This document shows positions 10,135 to 19,264 of a stretch of 62,767 nucleotides of DNA, piece after piece. The position numbers and the translations under genes were made by a program. How positions within the stretch are numbered: position 1 is the first letter of the stretch; each line of letters opens with the position of its first letter. The notes under the pieces are model-generated. The model was given only the letters and a program-made list of their open reading frames with translations, was not told the DNA's origin and ran no database searches. The DNA lies in IMG/VR virus record IMGVR_UViG_3300025647_000034, positions 1 to 62,767 of that record. The stretch is one strand, 5' to 3'. Source of the stretch: a virus.

Positions 10135-11253
10135 TTAGAATATGTGGGTAAGTCTTGCGACCTGCCCGTGGTTTTTAGAGTGTATGAATCCCTCAATGGC
10201 TTTCGGATTGTGTGCGTAGCCATTTCTGTGATGCCAACTGTCCGTGCCTGATGGAGAGCGCAGGCTTTCGACAGTAACTCCAATAAAGTCCTTAGACGTC
10301 TTGTGGTGTACGTGGTGTGTGTACACGTACCGGTGCTTGGTATCAGACCAATCAACCGAAGCCTCCTGGGCCATCAACAATGGAAGATCTTGGGCCTTCG
10401 CTCCGTCACCATGCGTGGTACCGATCAAGTTGTTGTGGTATCTGTAGTACTTGCGATGTGCGATGCCACAGTCAAATGTAATGTTCTCGCAGTTGTGGAA
10501 CCAGCTCTGAATCACATCAGCCAGGAAGAAACCATTGGTATAGTCGTGGTTTGATGGATTGAAGCAGAAGTGCACAGGCGCTGTCTCCATAAGCAGCTCA
10601 AGAACGTGTACGTATAACTTCTTGGCAGTCAAGAAGTTCTCGTACCACATGCCGTCAGTATCCTGTGGCGTACCACTTGTAGTGGTTCTGCGTGGAGTGT
10701 CAATGTGCAGGATATCGTTTCCTGCAACGAACAAGATTTGGTCTATTTTGAATCCTGACGCTTTCTCAAGGATGCCGTGGACACCTTCGATGACACGAGC
10801 CACAGCTGTTTGTGAATCGTAATCCTCGCCAGTCTCAAAAGCGCTGGCCAGTTTGCCGATGTGTACATCCGCCGGATCAACGACAAGCAGGTGACCGTTG
10901 GTTTGCTTGGGGTATTGTATTCTTTCATATTTGTAGGCGTGTGATTGCATGTCTGAGATGACATCTTCCTTGATGTCCTCCCATGACGTTACATTAGATC
11001 CCTTGACATTGATTGAGTAGTGCTTCCCTTTGTACCAGTAGTGCGATACGTTTTCCATGGGAAGACCAACCTCTTTGCATTCTTCTTCAAGGCCTTTGTG
11101 TTTTTGTTTGTTGATGTACTTTGAAATTGCCTTACGTAGATTCTCTACGCTGCCATCCAAGCCATGCTTTTCCTTAATTGCTCTAGCAATCTCGGCTTTC
11201 GTCCCGAAGCCACTCTCAAACATCTCAAGTGCTTCCTTTTTGTAATTTGACAT
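10135..11253 (-). CDS. Calcineurin-like metallophosphoesterase
   Basis: A 372-residue protein with the metallophosphoesterase motifs in order: D-x-H (VDPADVHIG, residues 125-133), GND (178-180), N-H-D (235-237), and downstream histidines in THGDGA and THHVHHK that complete a two-metal site. Residues 15-50 look like a helix-turn-helix, so the protein may bind DNA before cutting or dephosphorylating it. It is the last gene of the leftward replication arm, next to the ribonucleotide reductase and nuclease genes, which suggests a role in DNA end processing or nucleotide metabolism. Mre11/SbcD is the best-known relative of the fold, but there is no SbcC partner here. Substrate unknown. Confidence 0.85.
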   Translation of the reverse strand: MSNYKKEALEMFESGFGTKAEIARAIKEKHGLDGSVENLRKAISKYINKQKHKGLEEECKEVGLPMENVSHYWYKGKHYSINVKGSNVTSWEDIKEDVISDMQSHAYKYERIQYPKQTNGHLLVVDPADVHIGKLASAFETGEDYDSQTAVARVIEGVHGILEKASGFKIDQILFVAGNDILHIDTPRRTTTSGTPQDTDGMWYENFLTAKKLYVHVLELLMETAPVHFCFNPSNHDYTNGFFLADVIQSWFHNCENITFDCGIAHRKYYRYHNNLIGTTHGDGAKAQDLPLLMAQEASVDWSDTKHRYVYTHHVHHKTSKDFIGVTVESLRSPSGTDSWHHRNGYAHNPKAIEGFIHSKNHGQVARLTHIF

Positions 11254-11263
11254 AATTGGTTTG

Positions 11264-11440
11264 TTAAATTGTGAGTTCGCTGTTATGATCAGAGCGTATC
11301 TGTCTGATTATCTCCAGCATTTTTTCGCATATGGACACGACTTCTTTATCTTCTCCGTCGGCCATAGCCTCATATAGATCAATAGACAGACCATGAAGCC
11401 CGTCCATCAACTCATTGATATAGTGTATTTTGTCTTTCAT
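11264..11440 (-). CDS. Small acidic protein of unknown function (58 aa)
   Basis: ATG at 11440, stop at 11264, 10 bases before the phosphoesterase start. The protein is charged and helical with no recognised motif. It is preceded by a leftward TATATTTG box (11528-11535), so it may head its own short transcription unit together with the phosphoesterase. Support is context: it fills the gap without internal stops and has a promoter upstream. Confidence 0.6.
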   Translation of the reverse strand: MKDKIHYINELMDGLHGLSIDLYEAMADGEDKEVVSICEKMLEIIRQIRSDHNSELTI

Positions 11441-11573
11441 AATCGCTTAGCGAAAGGGGCCTGCTTCCGCAGACCCCGTCACTACCACATTATCAAACCA
11501 TTTGAACCTAATCGTCAAACAACTTAACAAATATAATATAGATCGCTATGTTACGATTAACATGTTATACACA
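11441..11573. promoter_or_regulatory. Intergenic control region with DnaA box, palindromes and leftward promoter
   Basis: Several signals are packed into 133 bases. A leftward promoter box lies at 11528-11535. A perfect inverted repeat ATGTTA-CGAT-TAACAT occupies 11548-11563. An exact DnaA-box consensus TTATACACA follows at 11565-11573. There is also a hairpin GGGGCCTGC/GCAGACCCC (one mismatch, 11457-11478) next to the palindrome TCGCTTAGCGA. The hairpin is in the right place to end the reductase transcript or to attenuate the small gene. With a DnaA-domain protein encoded in this phage, a replication role is possible. Confidence 0.5.
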
Positions 11574-13430
11574 TTACTGCACCTCGCAGGCGCCACCAGC
11601 GCACGCTGCTTCGCCCATAAGGTTGGTGTTGTCCTGGCCCTCCCTTACGTCACGCAAATCAATGTCGTGAAGCGTAGTCATCATCTGGTCGTACACCTCT
11701 TTGGTGGTTGACTCAAATGGTGTTTGAACATAGGTGCCAAGGTCCTTCGGCAAAAACGAAAGGCCGTTGTAATAATCCTTATTGTTCCATAGCCACCCTC
11801 CTACTTCTTCCCATTCACTATCATCAATAGTGACTGTAGCAGAAATATTGTGAGTATTATCTCCTGTCTTGTGGCCGGGCTTGATCCAATCAATAGAGAA
11901 CTTCTTGATGCGCTCCAAGAACTGCAAAGCTGTTTCTTCATTACGCAACACCGAACCTTCTGGAGCACACTGAGGAATTGAAATCACGGCCTGCTCTGTT
12001 GGCTTGAAGAAGTCATCCTCTAGAATCTCAGGGGCATACTCCGACAAGTACTTGTACAATGGCTCTTCTTTACCAACACGAACACGACGGATATAGTATT
12101 GGTCATGCCAAGCATGGATACCGCTTGAGGTTCCGAGCACGATTGATGATGTACCGCTTGGCTTCACGCAAGTGATACGAGCTGCGTCATTGATGTTGAT
12201 ATCGCTAGACACCTGCTTGTTAACAGCCTTAGCCACGTCAACTGCCTCCTCCAAGTTCAGACCATTGACAGCATTAGATGCGATGCCGGTCATTCCAATG
12301 CCCAACAATGCATCTTCTTCCGTTGTACGCTGCCAAACTGGGCGCAAGTAGTGAAAGTCAGTATAAGACGCTTGGAGCGTTCCAATTACAGCTGCAGCAC
12401 CCACACGTTGGTTAAGGTCGAGTTGGTCCTCTACGTCGCTTGCATTGACCTCTACGAGGTTGCAAAACTGGAAAGGCTTGAGCCCAATCTCACAACATGG
12501 ATTTGTACCCCAATCTTTGTTGTGAGTAAAGTAGAACCCTGGCTCTCCGCTGTTGCTTAGCTCAACCTTCTTCCACAGATCCATGAAGTACTCGTGGCTG
12601 ATCTTGTCTCGCTCCAACACAACGCTGTTGTTTGCACGTCCACGCTGTGGGTTTAGCTCCCACCAATTGCCAAACTTACAAGTCAGCATCTCGTCGTCGT
12701 TCTTGTCAAACAGGCTAATCATTGCACTGCGACGGATACCACCAGCCAACACAGAGTCAGCGATATGACACATGATGTCGTGGCATTCTAAAGGGCTAAG
12801 GCTGGTTCCTTCTTTCTTGTTCTCAAGGATGCCTTTGATTTTACCCAATGCCACACGCAATGGTCCAGGACCAGGAGCCACGCCACCACTGGTTTTCAAT
12901 GGTTCGCCCTGTGCACGGATAGATCGAAAATCGAATACAGGCTCAGCACTAGACAATCCGAAGTAAGCCTTCATCAATGCCTTTACGGCATCGGCCCAAC
13001 CCATCACGTCATCGCTGATCAAGAACTTGCGCTGCTTAGTTGGCTTGGAGATGCGTGGCAAACGATCAACGTGGTGACGCTGAACAGAGTACCCAACACC
13101 ACAGCCAGACAATAACAAGAAGAATGCCTCAGAGAACGCACGATAGTCGTCAATGGGCAAGTAAGAACAGTTGAACAAACGAGCGTTGTTCACCTCGATG
13201 GCAGTGCCACCAAACTGCAATGAACGCATTGATGGAAGAATCTTCTTGTCGTACACCAACTTATATGCGTCCTCGATCTGGTCCTTCATGTGAGGGAACT
13301 TGCGGATGTGCATGTTCTTGTTGCGTGTGACGATCTCCTCCCAGGTCTCACGTCGTCCGATTAAATTGTTGTAGCGTGCGTACTTAGAGTACACAATGAT
13401 GTCTGATAATATTTTTTGTGAGATATTCAT
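11574..13430 (-). CDS. nrdJ: Ribonucleoside-triphosphate reductase, adenosylcobalamin-dependent (class II)
   Basis: A 618-residue monomeric class II ribonucleotide reductase that would supply deoxynucleotides for phage DNA synthesis using coenzyme B12. Family landmarks seen are SMRSLQFGG, NCSYLPI, LSGCGVGYSVQ, the active-site region NPCCEIGLKPFQFCNL with the thiyl-radical cysteine and partner glutamate, KPSGTSS, and a C-terminal C-A-G-G-A-C pair that fits the swinging reducing cysteines. It is shorter than the ~740-residue Lactobacillus enzyme, as is common for phage versions. No NrdB-like small subunit is present, which agrees with class II. It overlaps the upstream nuclease gene by 4 bases (ATGA), so they are translationally coupled. 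Confidence 0.93.
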   Translation of the reverse strand: MNISQKILSDIIVYSKYARYNNLIGRRETWEEIVTRNKNMHIRKFPHMKDQIEDAYKLVYDKKILPSMRSLQFGGTAIEVNNARLFNCSYLPIDDYRAFSEAFFLLLSGCGVGYSVQRHHVDRLPRISKPTKQRKFLISDDVMGWADAVKALMKAYFGLSSAEPVFDFRSIRAQGEPLKTSGGVAPGPGPLRVALGKIKGILENKKEGTSLSPLECHDIMCHIADSVLAGGIRRSAMISLFDKNDDEMLTCKFGNWWELNPQRGRANNSVVLERDKISHEYFMDLWKKVELSNSGEPGFYFTHNKDWGTNPCCEIGLKPFQFCNLVEVNASDVEDQLDLNQRVGAAAVIGTLQASYTDFHYLRPVWQRTTEEDALLGIGMTGIASNAVNGLNLEEAVDVAKAVNKQVSSDININDAARITCVKPSGTSSIVLGTSSGIHAWHDQYYIRRVRVGKEEPLYKYLSEYAPEILEDDFFKPTEQAVISIPQCAPEGSVLRNEETALQFLERIKKFSIDWIKPGHKTGDNTHNISATVTIDDSEWEEVGGWLWNNKDYYNGLSFLPKDLGTYVQTPFESTTKEVYDQMMTTLHDIDLRDVREGQDNTNLMGEAACAGGACEVQ

Positions 13431-13666
13431 GGTTTATATATTTCTACGTTGAATCCGTTGTCTCTCAGTTCTTTGATTCGATACTCCTGAAGGGCAGAGA
13501 GTCTCCCTTTAGCAGCCTTAATTTCAGAGAATAGAATCCCCCTCTCTGGATGCAGAGCAATCAGGTCAGGGATCCCGTTCTTGTTAGTCTTGATTAGTTT
13601 GATGACATAGTAGCCCTCCGCCTCGAGTTCTTTTATTCTCTTGGCTTGGATCTGCTGTTCTGTCAT
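13427..13666 (-). CDS. VRR-NUC family nuclease
   Basis: A 79-residue stand-alone VRR-NUC domain of the PD-(D/E)XK superfamily. The catalytic core is visible as GIPDLIAL, then FSEIKAAKGRLSALQ (E-x-K plus the downstream Q), and the ending ELRDNGFNVEIYKP is typical. Stand-alone phage VRR-NUC proteins are structure-selective or Holliday-junction-type endonucleases. It overlaps the helicase gene upstream and the reductase gene downstream by 4 bases each, so the three are co-translated. A role in resolving branched replication or recombination intermediates before packaging is inferred. Confidence 0.9.
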   Translation of the reverse strand: MTEQQIQAKRIKELEAEGYYVIKLIKTNKNGIPDLIALHPERGILFSEIKAAKGRLSALQEYRIKELRDNGFNVEIYKP

Positions 13667-14907
13667 AGGGGGAACAAATTTAGCAAATCTCTTTTGAAAT
13701 GCTGGAGCGTGTAGTCCTTCTTTTTATTCACAGTTTGGTAGATTTTTTCCTCAATACCTCCCTTAGCAAAGACCCAGTAAACCTTGTTAAACTTCCTGTC
13801 CTTCGTCGTCATCCTATCCCTTGCCTGCCAATAACTTGTGGCAGAAAAGTCGATATTGTAGAAGACCAAGTACTCAGCATTTCGTAAAGATATACCTTCA
13901 CGTCCGCTGACAATTTGTAAAGCTATGACCTTACAATCAGTGTTGTCGAACGTTGCAATGTCCTGCGTTACATTCTCCTTTCCGAACACCTGCTTGATGG
14001 CCTCGAACTCTGCCTTGAACTTATAGAAGATTCCGATCTTCTTGCCGTCAAACTTCTTAGCGATAGCCTCGGCCTTGCTCGTGTCAGTGACCATTGAGTT
14101 GCCAGACTCGAAGATTATCGTTCCGCTAAACAGCTGGTGAAGCTTCTGCATGAGCTTAGCACCGGTATCAGCAACCACAACCTCGTCCTTGCCAGTCAAC
14201 ACAAGGTCCTTCTTCAGAGTCCTACACATGTTGTACGTGGATCCATTCATCTCGACGTACATCACCTCCTCCTCGATCTCACCAACGAATCCGGCCTCCT
14301 TCTGCGTATAGCTGATGGTGTATGGCTTCATGGCGTCAATGATCGATGGCCTTCCCATGGTGTAGTCTTTGACCATGCCATGACCCAGGTACCGCTGCAT
14401 CACATTCACATGTTTATCAGCAAATCGATAGAAGTTTCTAAACTCAGCAAATGGATTGTTTGGGTGAACAAACACCTGGTGGTACATTTGAGAGAACGAC
14501 TCTGGCGTTGGTGTCCCAGACATGAAGATGACCTTAGACCTGTTCTTTGCTACCAGCTCCTTCACTTGCTTTGATCGCTTGCTCGGCTTTGGGAACGCAC
14601 CCATTGTGTGAGCCTCATCACACACGATCACGTCCCACTTCACATCAGGAAGCTTATGGATGCTTTCGTAGTTCATGATGAACAAAACAAACGAAGGGCA
14701 CAGCATGTTGCAGTCGTCAGCGATCGAGCTCATAGCCTTCTTCTTCGTCAAGAACAACACGTTGTCTGCCTTGACCCTATCACATATTGACAATGATGTC
14801 AATGTCTTTCCTGTACGAACCTCCATGGACAGATACAACATACCACGAGAGGCGAGGACAGCCGCCCCTTGCGAAGCGATGTCCTCTTGATAATCTCTAA
14901 GTTTCAT
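13663..14907 (-). CDS. SNF2-like superfamily 2 DNA helicase
   Basis: A 414-residue SF2 helicase/translocase. Motif I is RTGKT (residues 31-35), motif II DEAH (97-100), motif III SGTP (130-133), and the C-terminal RecA-like half carries GREGISL and the motif VI-like arginine in YWQARDRM. The short length and the pairing with a VRR-NUC protein are seen in many phages, where the helicase and nuclease act together on forked DNA. It lies 3 bases after the primase-helicase gene. Confidence 0.92.
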   Translation of the reverse strand: MKLRDYQEDIASQGAAVLASRGMLYLSMEVRTGKTLTSLSICDRVKADNVLFLTKKKAMSSIADDCNMLCPSFVLFIMNYESIHKLPDVKWDVIVCDEAHTMGAFPKPSKRSKQVKELVAKNRSKVIFMSGTPTPESFSQMYHQVFVHPNNPFAEFRNFYRFADKHVNVMQRYLGHGMVKDYTMGRPSIIDAMKPYTISYTQKEAGFVGEIEEEVMYVEMNGSTYNMCRTLKKDLVLTGKDEVVVADTGAKLMQKLHQLFSGTIIFESGNSMVTDTSKAEAIAKKFDGKKIGIFYKFKAEFEAIKQVFGKENVTQDIATFDNTDCKVIALQIVSGREGISLRNAEYLVFYNIDFSATSYWQARDRMTTKDRKFNKVYWVFAKGGIEEKIYQTVNKKKDYTLQHFKRDLLNLFPL

Positions 14908-14910
14908 AAA

Positions 14911-17313
14911 TTAAAATTCAATATCACCATCTTCCTCAACCTCTTCGTCAGGGGTCTTGATCATAATGGTTTTGCCTCTTGCGTTTCTGCTCTCCAATGG
15001 ATCGTTGCCAAATACAAATCGAGTGTAGGCCGTTAGCCACCTTGACATCTGACGTGTAGAGATAGCGTACTTTCCACGACCACCAAAGTCAGGGTACTCG
15101 GTAGTGAACGAGTTCATCAGATCAGCTACGTTCAAATACGTGTTGTACTTGAACCTAGTACCAAGCTCGTCCTTACACCAGTCTGCGAACTCTTTGCATG
15201 TCTCTGCATGGAACTTACGCTCCTTCAAGTTGACAAAGTCACTCTTGACCAGGCCATGCTCAAGGTACATCTGAAGACAACTGATCATGTAGTTATCAAA
15301 CCTACACCACTCGTCCTCGTCCCAGTCACTGAACAGCATACGTCCAAACTCTTCGAATGGCGTATAGTCCTTTGAATAGAACTTCTTGAACTCCAGCTCC
15401 CACTTTCTCCTCTCGAATGAGTTACCGGATCCCTTGATGGCATAGTTCGTTGTAATGACAATCTTCGGTGACCTTTCAAATGGTATTTTAATTGCGTCCT
15501 TATTCTTCTTCTCAAGCGTTATCCCCTCCGTTACGATAGAGAACAACCTCTCGAAGTCAAAGTGCTTTCTAACGTCGTCAAACGTCAGCACTTGAGTGTC
15601 TGCCGATACCAATTGGTATGCAAACGATCGCTCGAAATTAAACGCTTTGCCATCAATGGTCACCATCTTTTTCATCTTGCCGATGGCATTGACAAAGATA
15701 CCCTTACCAGTTCCACCTTCAGGCTGGTCAGATATCACCTCGTCATTGATGATCACAGCAGGAGAGTACGACAAACGCTTGTGCCCGTGCAGTAGGTACC
15801 CGATGGTACTCTCAATGGATCCTACACGCTCGCCATCCTTTCCGCTGATGTTCTGTATGAACTGCTTGAAGTCACACTTCGTGCTGTTGCACACCTCGAA
15901 GTCACGATCAATCACCTGATCCTTCCACACAAAACCATTGAGATCTATGTAGTCGATGATCCGTACGTCGTCCTTCTTTATCTGAACGGCACAGTTTCTA
16001 AAGTACAGGTACGATATATCTGCTGTGTCTTGCATGAAGTATACGTCAACAGGCGACAACAGCTTCAGATAGTCCTCCTTGAAGTACTTGGTCTTGTCAG
16101 CGAAGTGATTGTACACCGACATATCACCAAGCTTCTCTAGATAGCTCAGTACAAAGTCCTTGATGATATCTTCCGAAGTACTCGATATAAGGCTATTCGT
16201 AACCCTAACGAAGATAAACGCATCAGACCCATCCGGCCTATATTTCCTAAACCCATTGCTTTCTAAGAATTGTTTGAACAAATGTGGAGCGATGCTGACG
16301 ACGCCTCTGTCACTTCTGGTCCAGAACTCGGAAACACCCGAGTCTTCCTCTGCAGTTCGAATGACATTATCAATAGCGGAATCTTCAACTCCAGCATCCC
16401 TAAGCTGAGTCCGCAGTTCTTTTTTTGGCACACCTCCTCTGATTTGTCTCTTGACATTATCAATGGTGTCAGTGTCCTCAAAGCACTTTGTGTTAAACTT
16501 CTCCGTTGCTCGGTATGCGCTCTCAACAATGGTCTTGATCTCAGACGCAGGGAACCCGTCGTGCTGGTACCCAGCCATGACAAAGTGTGCCATGTCCTTG
16601 TTGATGCCAAAGTCATTAAACGCAGCGGCAAGCTTGAATAGGTTATTGTTACGCTCACCTACCACGACACCAAACTTCTTGTCCCACCAAAGGGTAAGGC
16701 GTCTAACGATCTCGTTGCTGTCCTTAATCTTTATTATTGGTGCGGAAGAAGAAACGTCATACTGCTCGTACTCACGTTCAACAATACCGGTCCACGTCAG
16801 GCTGTCCTCGTTGATGAAGATCATAGGGTCGTATGACTCATAGCATACACGGCTTATGTTCTTACAGCTCTTGTCGAAGTACTCAGAGTCATAGTGATTC
16901 TGAAGGCCCTCGAAGTAGTCTCTATGCTTGTCAGGATCAGCCGGTATCTTGACCAAAGCCTTTAGCCCGTTTCCGCTTGGAGACGTAAACACACTAAACG
17001 TGTACTTGTCCTTCATCAATACCTCACGCATGGAGCCCATCTCTGTGCGTCCAGGGAAGTTGTCAAAGTCAAGACAGATAAGGCCACTATGCTTAACAAG
17101 GGCCTTGTCTTCTCTCTTGTTGAACTCGCCAGAGAAACACACGGCAGGAAGCTGCTGTTTGATCAAGTTCCTCTTAGTCTTATCCTTCTCTGCTCGGATC
17201 TTAGACACAACATCCTTTGACTTGCCGTCACGGATGCGATCCAATACGACCATCACGTCCCTAAAGAACGGGGTCTCTGTGTCTTTAATGTCTTTAAATA
17301 TCGTTACGTTCAT
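14911..17313 (-). CDS. Primase-helicase (BT4734-like N-terminal domain plus SF3 helicase)
   Basis: An 800-residue fusion. The N-terminal part carries ICLDFDNF (79-86) and SPSGNGLKALVK (111-122), the metal and nucleotide-binding signature of BT4734/VirE-N-type primase domains common in Bacteroidota elements. The C-terminal part is a D5/SF3 helicase with Walker A EGGTGKG (532-538), Walker B VLTFDD (575-580) and motif C VITTNY near 625. It should prime and unwind the phage DNA. As no DNA polymerase gene is present, it probably recruits the host replisome. A terminator hairpin lies just upstream of its start codon, after the SSB gene. Confidence 0.9.
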   Translation of the reverse strand: MNVTIFKDIKDTETPFFRDVMVVLDRIRDGKSKDVVSKIRAEKDKTKRNLIKQQLPAVCFSGEFNKREDKALVKHSGLICLDFDNFPGRTEMGSMREVLMKDKYTFSVFTSPSGNGLKALVKIPADPDKHRDYFEGLQNHYDSEYFDKSCKNISRVCYESYDPMIFINEDSLTWTGIVEREYEQYDVSSSAPIIKIKDSNEIVRRLTLWWDKKFGVVVGERNNNLFKLAAAFNDFGINKDMAHFVMAGYQHDGFPASEIKTIVESAYRATEKFNTKCFEDTDTIDNVKRQIRGGVPKKELRTQLRDAGVEDSAIDNVIRTAEEDSGVSEFWTRSDRGVVSIAPHLFKQFLESNGFRKYRPDGSDAFIFVRVTNSLISSTSEDIIKDFVLSYLEKLGDMSVYNHFADKTKYFKEDYLKLLSPVDVYFMQDTADISYLYFRNCAVQIKKDDVRIIDYIDLNGFVWKDQVIDRDFEVCNSTKCDFKQFIQNISGKDGERVGSIESTIGYLLHGHKRLSYSPAVIINDEVISDQPEGGTGKGIFVNAIGKMKKMVTIDGKAFNFERSFAYQLVSADTQVLTFDDVRKHFDFERLFSIVTEGITLEKKNKDAIKIPFERSPKIVITTNYAIKGSGNSFERRKWELEFKKFYSKDYTPFEEFGRMLFSDWDEDEWCRFDNYMISCLQMYLEHGLVKSDFVNLKERKFHAETCKEFADWCKDELGTRFKYNTYLNVADLMNSFTTEYPDFGGRGKYAISTRQMSRWLTAYTRFVFGNDPLESRNARGKTIMIKTPDEEVEEDGDIEF

Positions 17314-17328
17314 TTGGTTTGATTAAAA

Positions 17329-17346
17329 GGGGCCCCGAAAGGCCCC
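17329..17346 (-). terminator. Hairpin terminator after the SSB gene
   Basis: Read leftward, GGGGCC pairs with GGCCCC across a 6-nt loop and is followed by a short T run, 10 bases beyond the SSB stop codon and just before the primase-helicase start. It may attenuate transcription so that SSB is made in excess over the primase. Confidence 0.6.
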
Positions 17347-17355
17347 GTGTGAAAC

Positions 17356-17664
17356 TTAGAATGGCATGTCGTCATCCAGCTGCGGCTGTGGCTTAGGCTT
17401 TGGCGCCTGCTGCTTGCTCTCGGCTGCAGCAATCTTGCCATCAGTCCAAACAACCTTGCCGCCACCCACATAGGACTTGGCTGACTTTTGGTCACGCTCC
17501 TCCTTTGTTTGTGAGTGGTAGACGCTTGCGTTCTTTCCGTAGTCGTTGGTCTCGTCGTTTACAGAGATGGTAAGGTCCAAATACTTGGCACCATTCTTAC
17601 CTTCGACGATTCGTGATTTGTCGATCTTAGACAGATCGAGTGAAATTGTTACTAAACTTGACAT
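17356..17664 (-). CDS. ssb: Single-stranded DNA-binding protein
   Basis: A 102-residue protein with an OB-fold-like N-terminal half (LVTISLDLSKID, KYLDLTISVND), a Lys/Gln/Pro linker and the acidic tail DDDMPF, the hallmark with which SSBs recruit partner proteins. It is shorter than bacterial SSB (about 170 residues). Its neighbours are the annealing protein and exonuclease on one side and the primase-helicase on the other, which supports a role in coating ssDNA for replication and recombination. Confidence 0.88.
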   Translation of the reverse strand: MSSLVTISLDLSKIDKSRIVEGKNGAKYLDLTISVNDETNDYGKNASVYHSQTKEERDQKSAKSYVGGGKVVWTDGKIAAAESKQQAPKPKPQPQLDDDMPF

Positions 17665-17674
17665 ATAAAATTAA

Positions 17675-18394
17675 TTAAAGGGTTTCTTGAATAAAATACT
17701 GGGACAATTTTTCTGTGGCTCCTGGTGCAAAGAACTTATTATACACCTCGATCGCCTTGTACACCTTCTCACGCCCAGCGTCTAAGAAGGCTTCGCTGCA
17801 CTCAAACAATCCGGTACGGCATGTCTTCTTCTCGATGACAATGAATACTAACGGAACACCGAACAGCTGATTGTATATCCACGCCTGTGAGTCGTAGTTA
17901 TACTTTCGTGCCGACCACTTGAAGTCGTCGATGTTGCTCGTGGTCTTCAGGTCCACTATATAGTCAGCGGTAAGCACGTCGGCCTTTCCCTTCCACATGG
18001 TAGACTTGATCTCCCCGATGGCAGGCTCCTCGAACTTGGCACCTTCAGCGTACACCATATCAAAGAACTCGATGTTGCCTTGGATGGTGTCGACCATTCT
18101 GTCTAGGTCAGCCCTCTCGCTTTCCAACAGCAGGATGTCTCCACCAGCGGCTTCTTTGTACTTGTTGGTTGAACGTGTTGATGCATCAACGAATTGAAAG
18201 TTCACCAGTTTCTCAGGCTCCAATAAAGCCGTGTGGAAGTATGAGCCCTCCACCATCGGAACGGTTTTGGGCTTGTCCTTCCTGAACGTGAACGGATCTT
18301 TTAATAGAGAACCAATATCAGAGTTGGATAAGTACTTCTTGCCTTCTGCTCCGTAGTAGTTCTCATCGGACCTAAGCAAGTTGATGGTACTCAT
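17675..18394 (-). CDS. RecE-like PD-(D/E)XK exonuclease
   Basis: A 239-residue nuclease of the RecE/YqaJ-like group. The conserved His is in EGSYFHTALLEP, followed by KGKADVL and IVDLKTT (catalytic D and D-x-K) and by YDSQAWIY, the usual QxxxY element. It should resect double-strand ends to give 3' single strands for the annealing protein encoded immediately upstream, whose 3' end overlaps this gene by 23 bases. This is a two-component phage recombination system. Confidence 0.9.
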   Translation of the reverse strand: MSTINLLRSDENYYGAEGKKYLSNSDIGSLLKDPFTFRKDKPKTVPMVEGSYFHTALLEPEKLVNFQFVDASTRSTNKYKEAAGGDILLLESERADLDRMVDTIQGNIEFFDMVYAEGAKFEEPAIGEIKSTMWKGKADVLTADYIVDLKTTSNIDDFKWSARKYNYDSQAWIYNQLFGVPLVFIVIEKKTCRTGLFECSEAFLDAGREKVYKAIEVYNKFFAPGATEKLSQYFIQETL

Positions 18395-19013
18395 TGTAAA
18401 TCTCTGCGTTGGTCTTGATGTCTAACTTTCCTTTCTTGGCCTCGATCGCCTCTAGGACCTGATCCCATGTCTCGCCACGCTTTTTGGCAGCGGTCATGAA
18501 CTTGGTCAATGCCTTTCGGTCAATGACTCCGGCCTTGTCTTTGTCTTCTTGAGTGGCAACTCTGAATCCGTCCTTCTTCATCTGCTCAGCGGCAGACTCA
18601 GCGGCAGACTCAGGCATGTCCTCTCCGGCATAGATGTACAGACCCAGACCGTGCATAGCGATAGCCTTGGTGGCTGATCGTTGGATGGCTTTGTTTACAT
18701 CAAATGATGTAACACGCTCCAATGGAATGGCGTTGTTGCGCATGTCCATGATCGGCAGGTAGTCGATGTGCTCTATGCCATCGATCTCAACACCGACCTT
18801 CACCCAGCATGTCTTGCCGTCTGTGAAATAGTTGTTTCCGCTTGGATCTTCGTACACCTTGCGCTGTACGTTTGGAAAGTGTTTCTTGACCTCTGCCCAG
18901 GCATATGCCCAAGACAGATAGGTTTGGTTTCCCTTTTTCTCGGTCTTGTCGTTTACGTTAATAGCGGATAAGACTTCGTAAACACTTTTTTGGTTTGATT
19001 TTTGGTTTTCCAT
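18372..19013 (-). CDS. Single-strand annealing protein, Sak3/DUF1071 type
   Basis: A 213-residue protein with the DUF1071 signature TYLSWAYAWAEVKKHFP followed by the ERVTSFDVNKAIQRSATKAIAMHGLGLYIY core. This family (Sak3) anneals complementary single strands in phage recombination. The C-terminal ~70 residues are Lys/Glu-rich and variable. It is paired with the exonuclease and followed by SSB, which is the usual phage recombination cassette. Confidence 0.88.
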   Translation of the reverse strand: MENQKSNQKSVYEVLSAINVNDKTEKKGNQTYLSWAYAWAEVKKHFPNVQRKVYEDPSGNNYFTDGKTCWVKVGVEIDGIEHIDYLPIMDMRNNAIPLERVTSFDVNKAIQRSATKAIAMHGLGLYIYAGEDMPESAAESAAEQMKKDGFRVATQEDKDKAGVIDRKALTKFMTAAKKRGETWDQVLEAIEAKKGKLDIKTNAEIYNEYHQLA

Positions 19014-19014
19014 T

Positions 19015-19263
19015 TTATTTAGATATTTTTAATAGTATTAGGTATCCAATCAGGTCCATTACAGAATCTTCAGTATCGTCCGATTGTTGGTTCATTATTC
19101 TATTAAGCTTATCGTCTATTCTAACTTTAAGCTGTTCTTTTGAGTCGGCCTTCGAAAAGATCCTTGATGGGTTCATCGCAGAATCGCCGTACTTTCTGTT
19201 TTTTTCAATAAGCAAGCTTTTTATTTCTTCGCACGCTATTGTTATTTTTTCTTCTGTTGTCAT
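19015..19263 (-). CDS. DUF1599 / nucleotide-modification-associated domain 1 protein
   Basis: An 82-residue protein. The start is ATG 19263, one base after the upstream stop. The motif KNRKYGDSAMNPSRIF followed by LKVRIDDKLNRI matches DUF1599, a small family found in phages near nucleotide-metabolism genes and named for its association with modified bases. No hypermodification enzyme is recognisable nearby, so the actual role is unknown. It lies 1 base upstream of the annealing protein gene. Confidence 0.8.
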   Translation of the reverse strand: MTTEEKITIACEEIKSLLIEKNRKYGDSAMNPSRIFSKADSKEQLKVRIDDKLNRIMNQQSDDTEDSVMDLIGYLILLKISK

Positions 19264-19264
19264 T

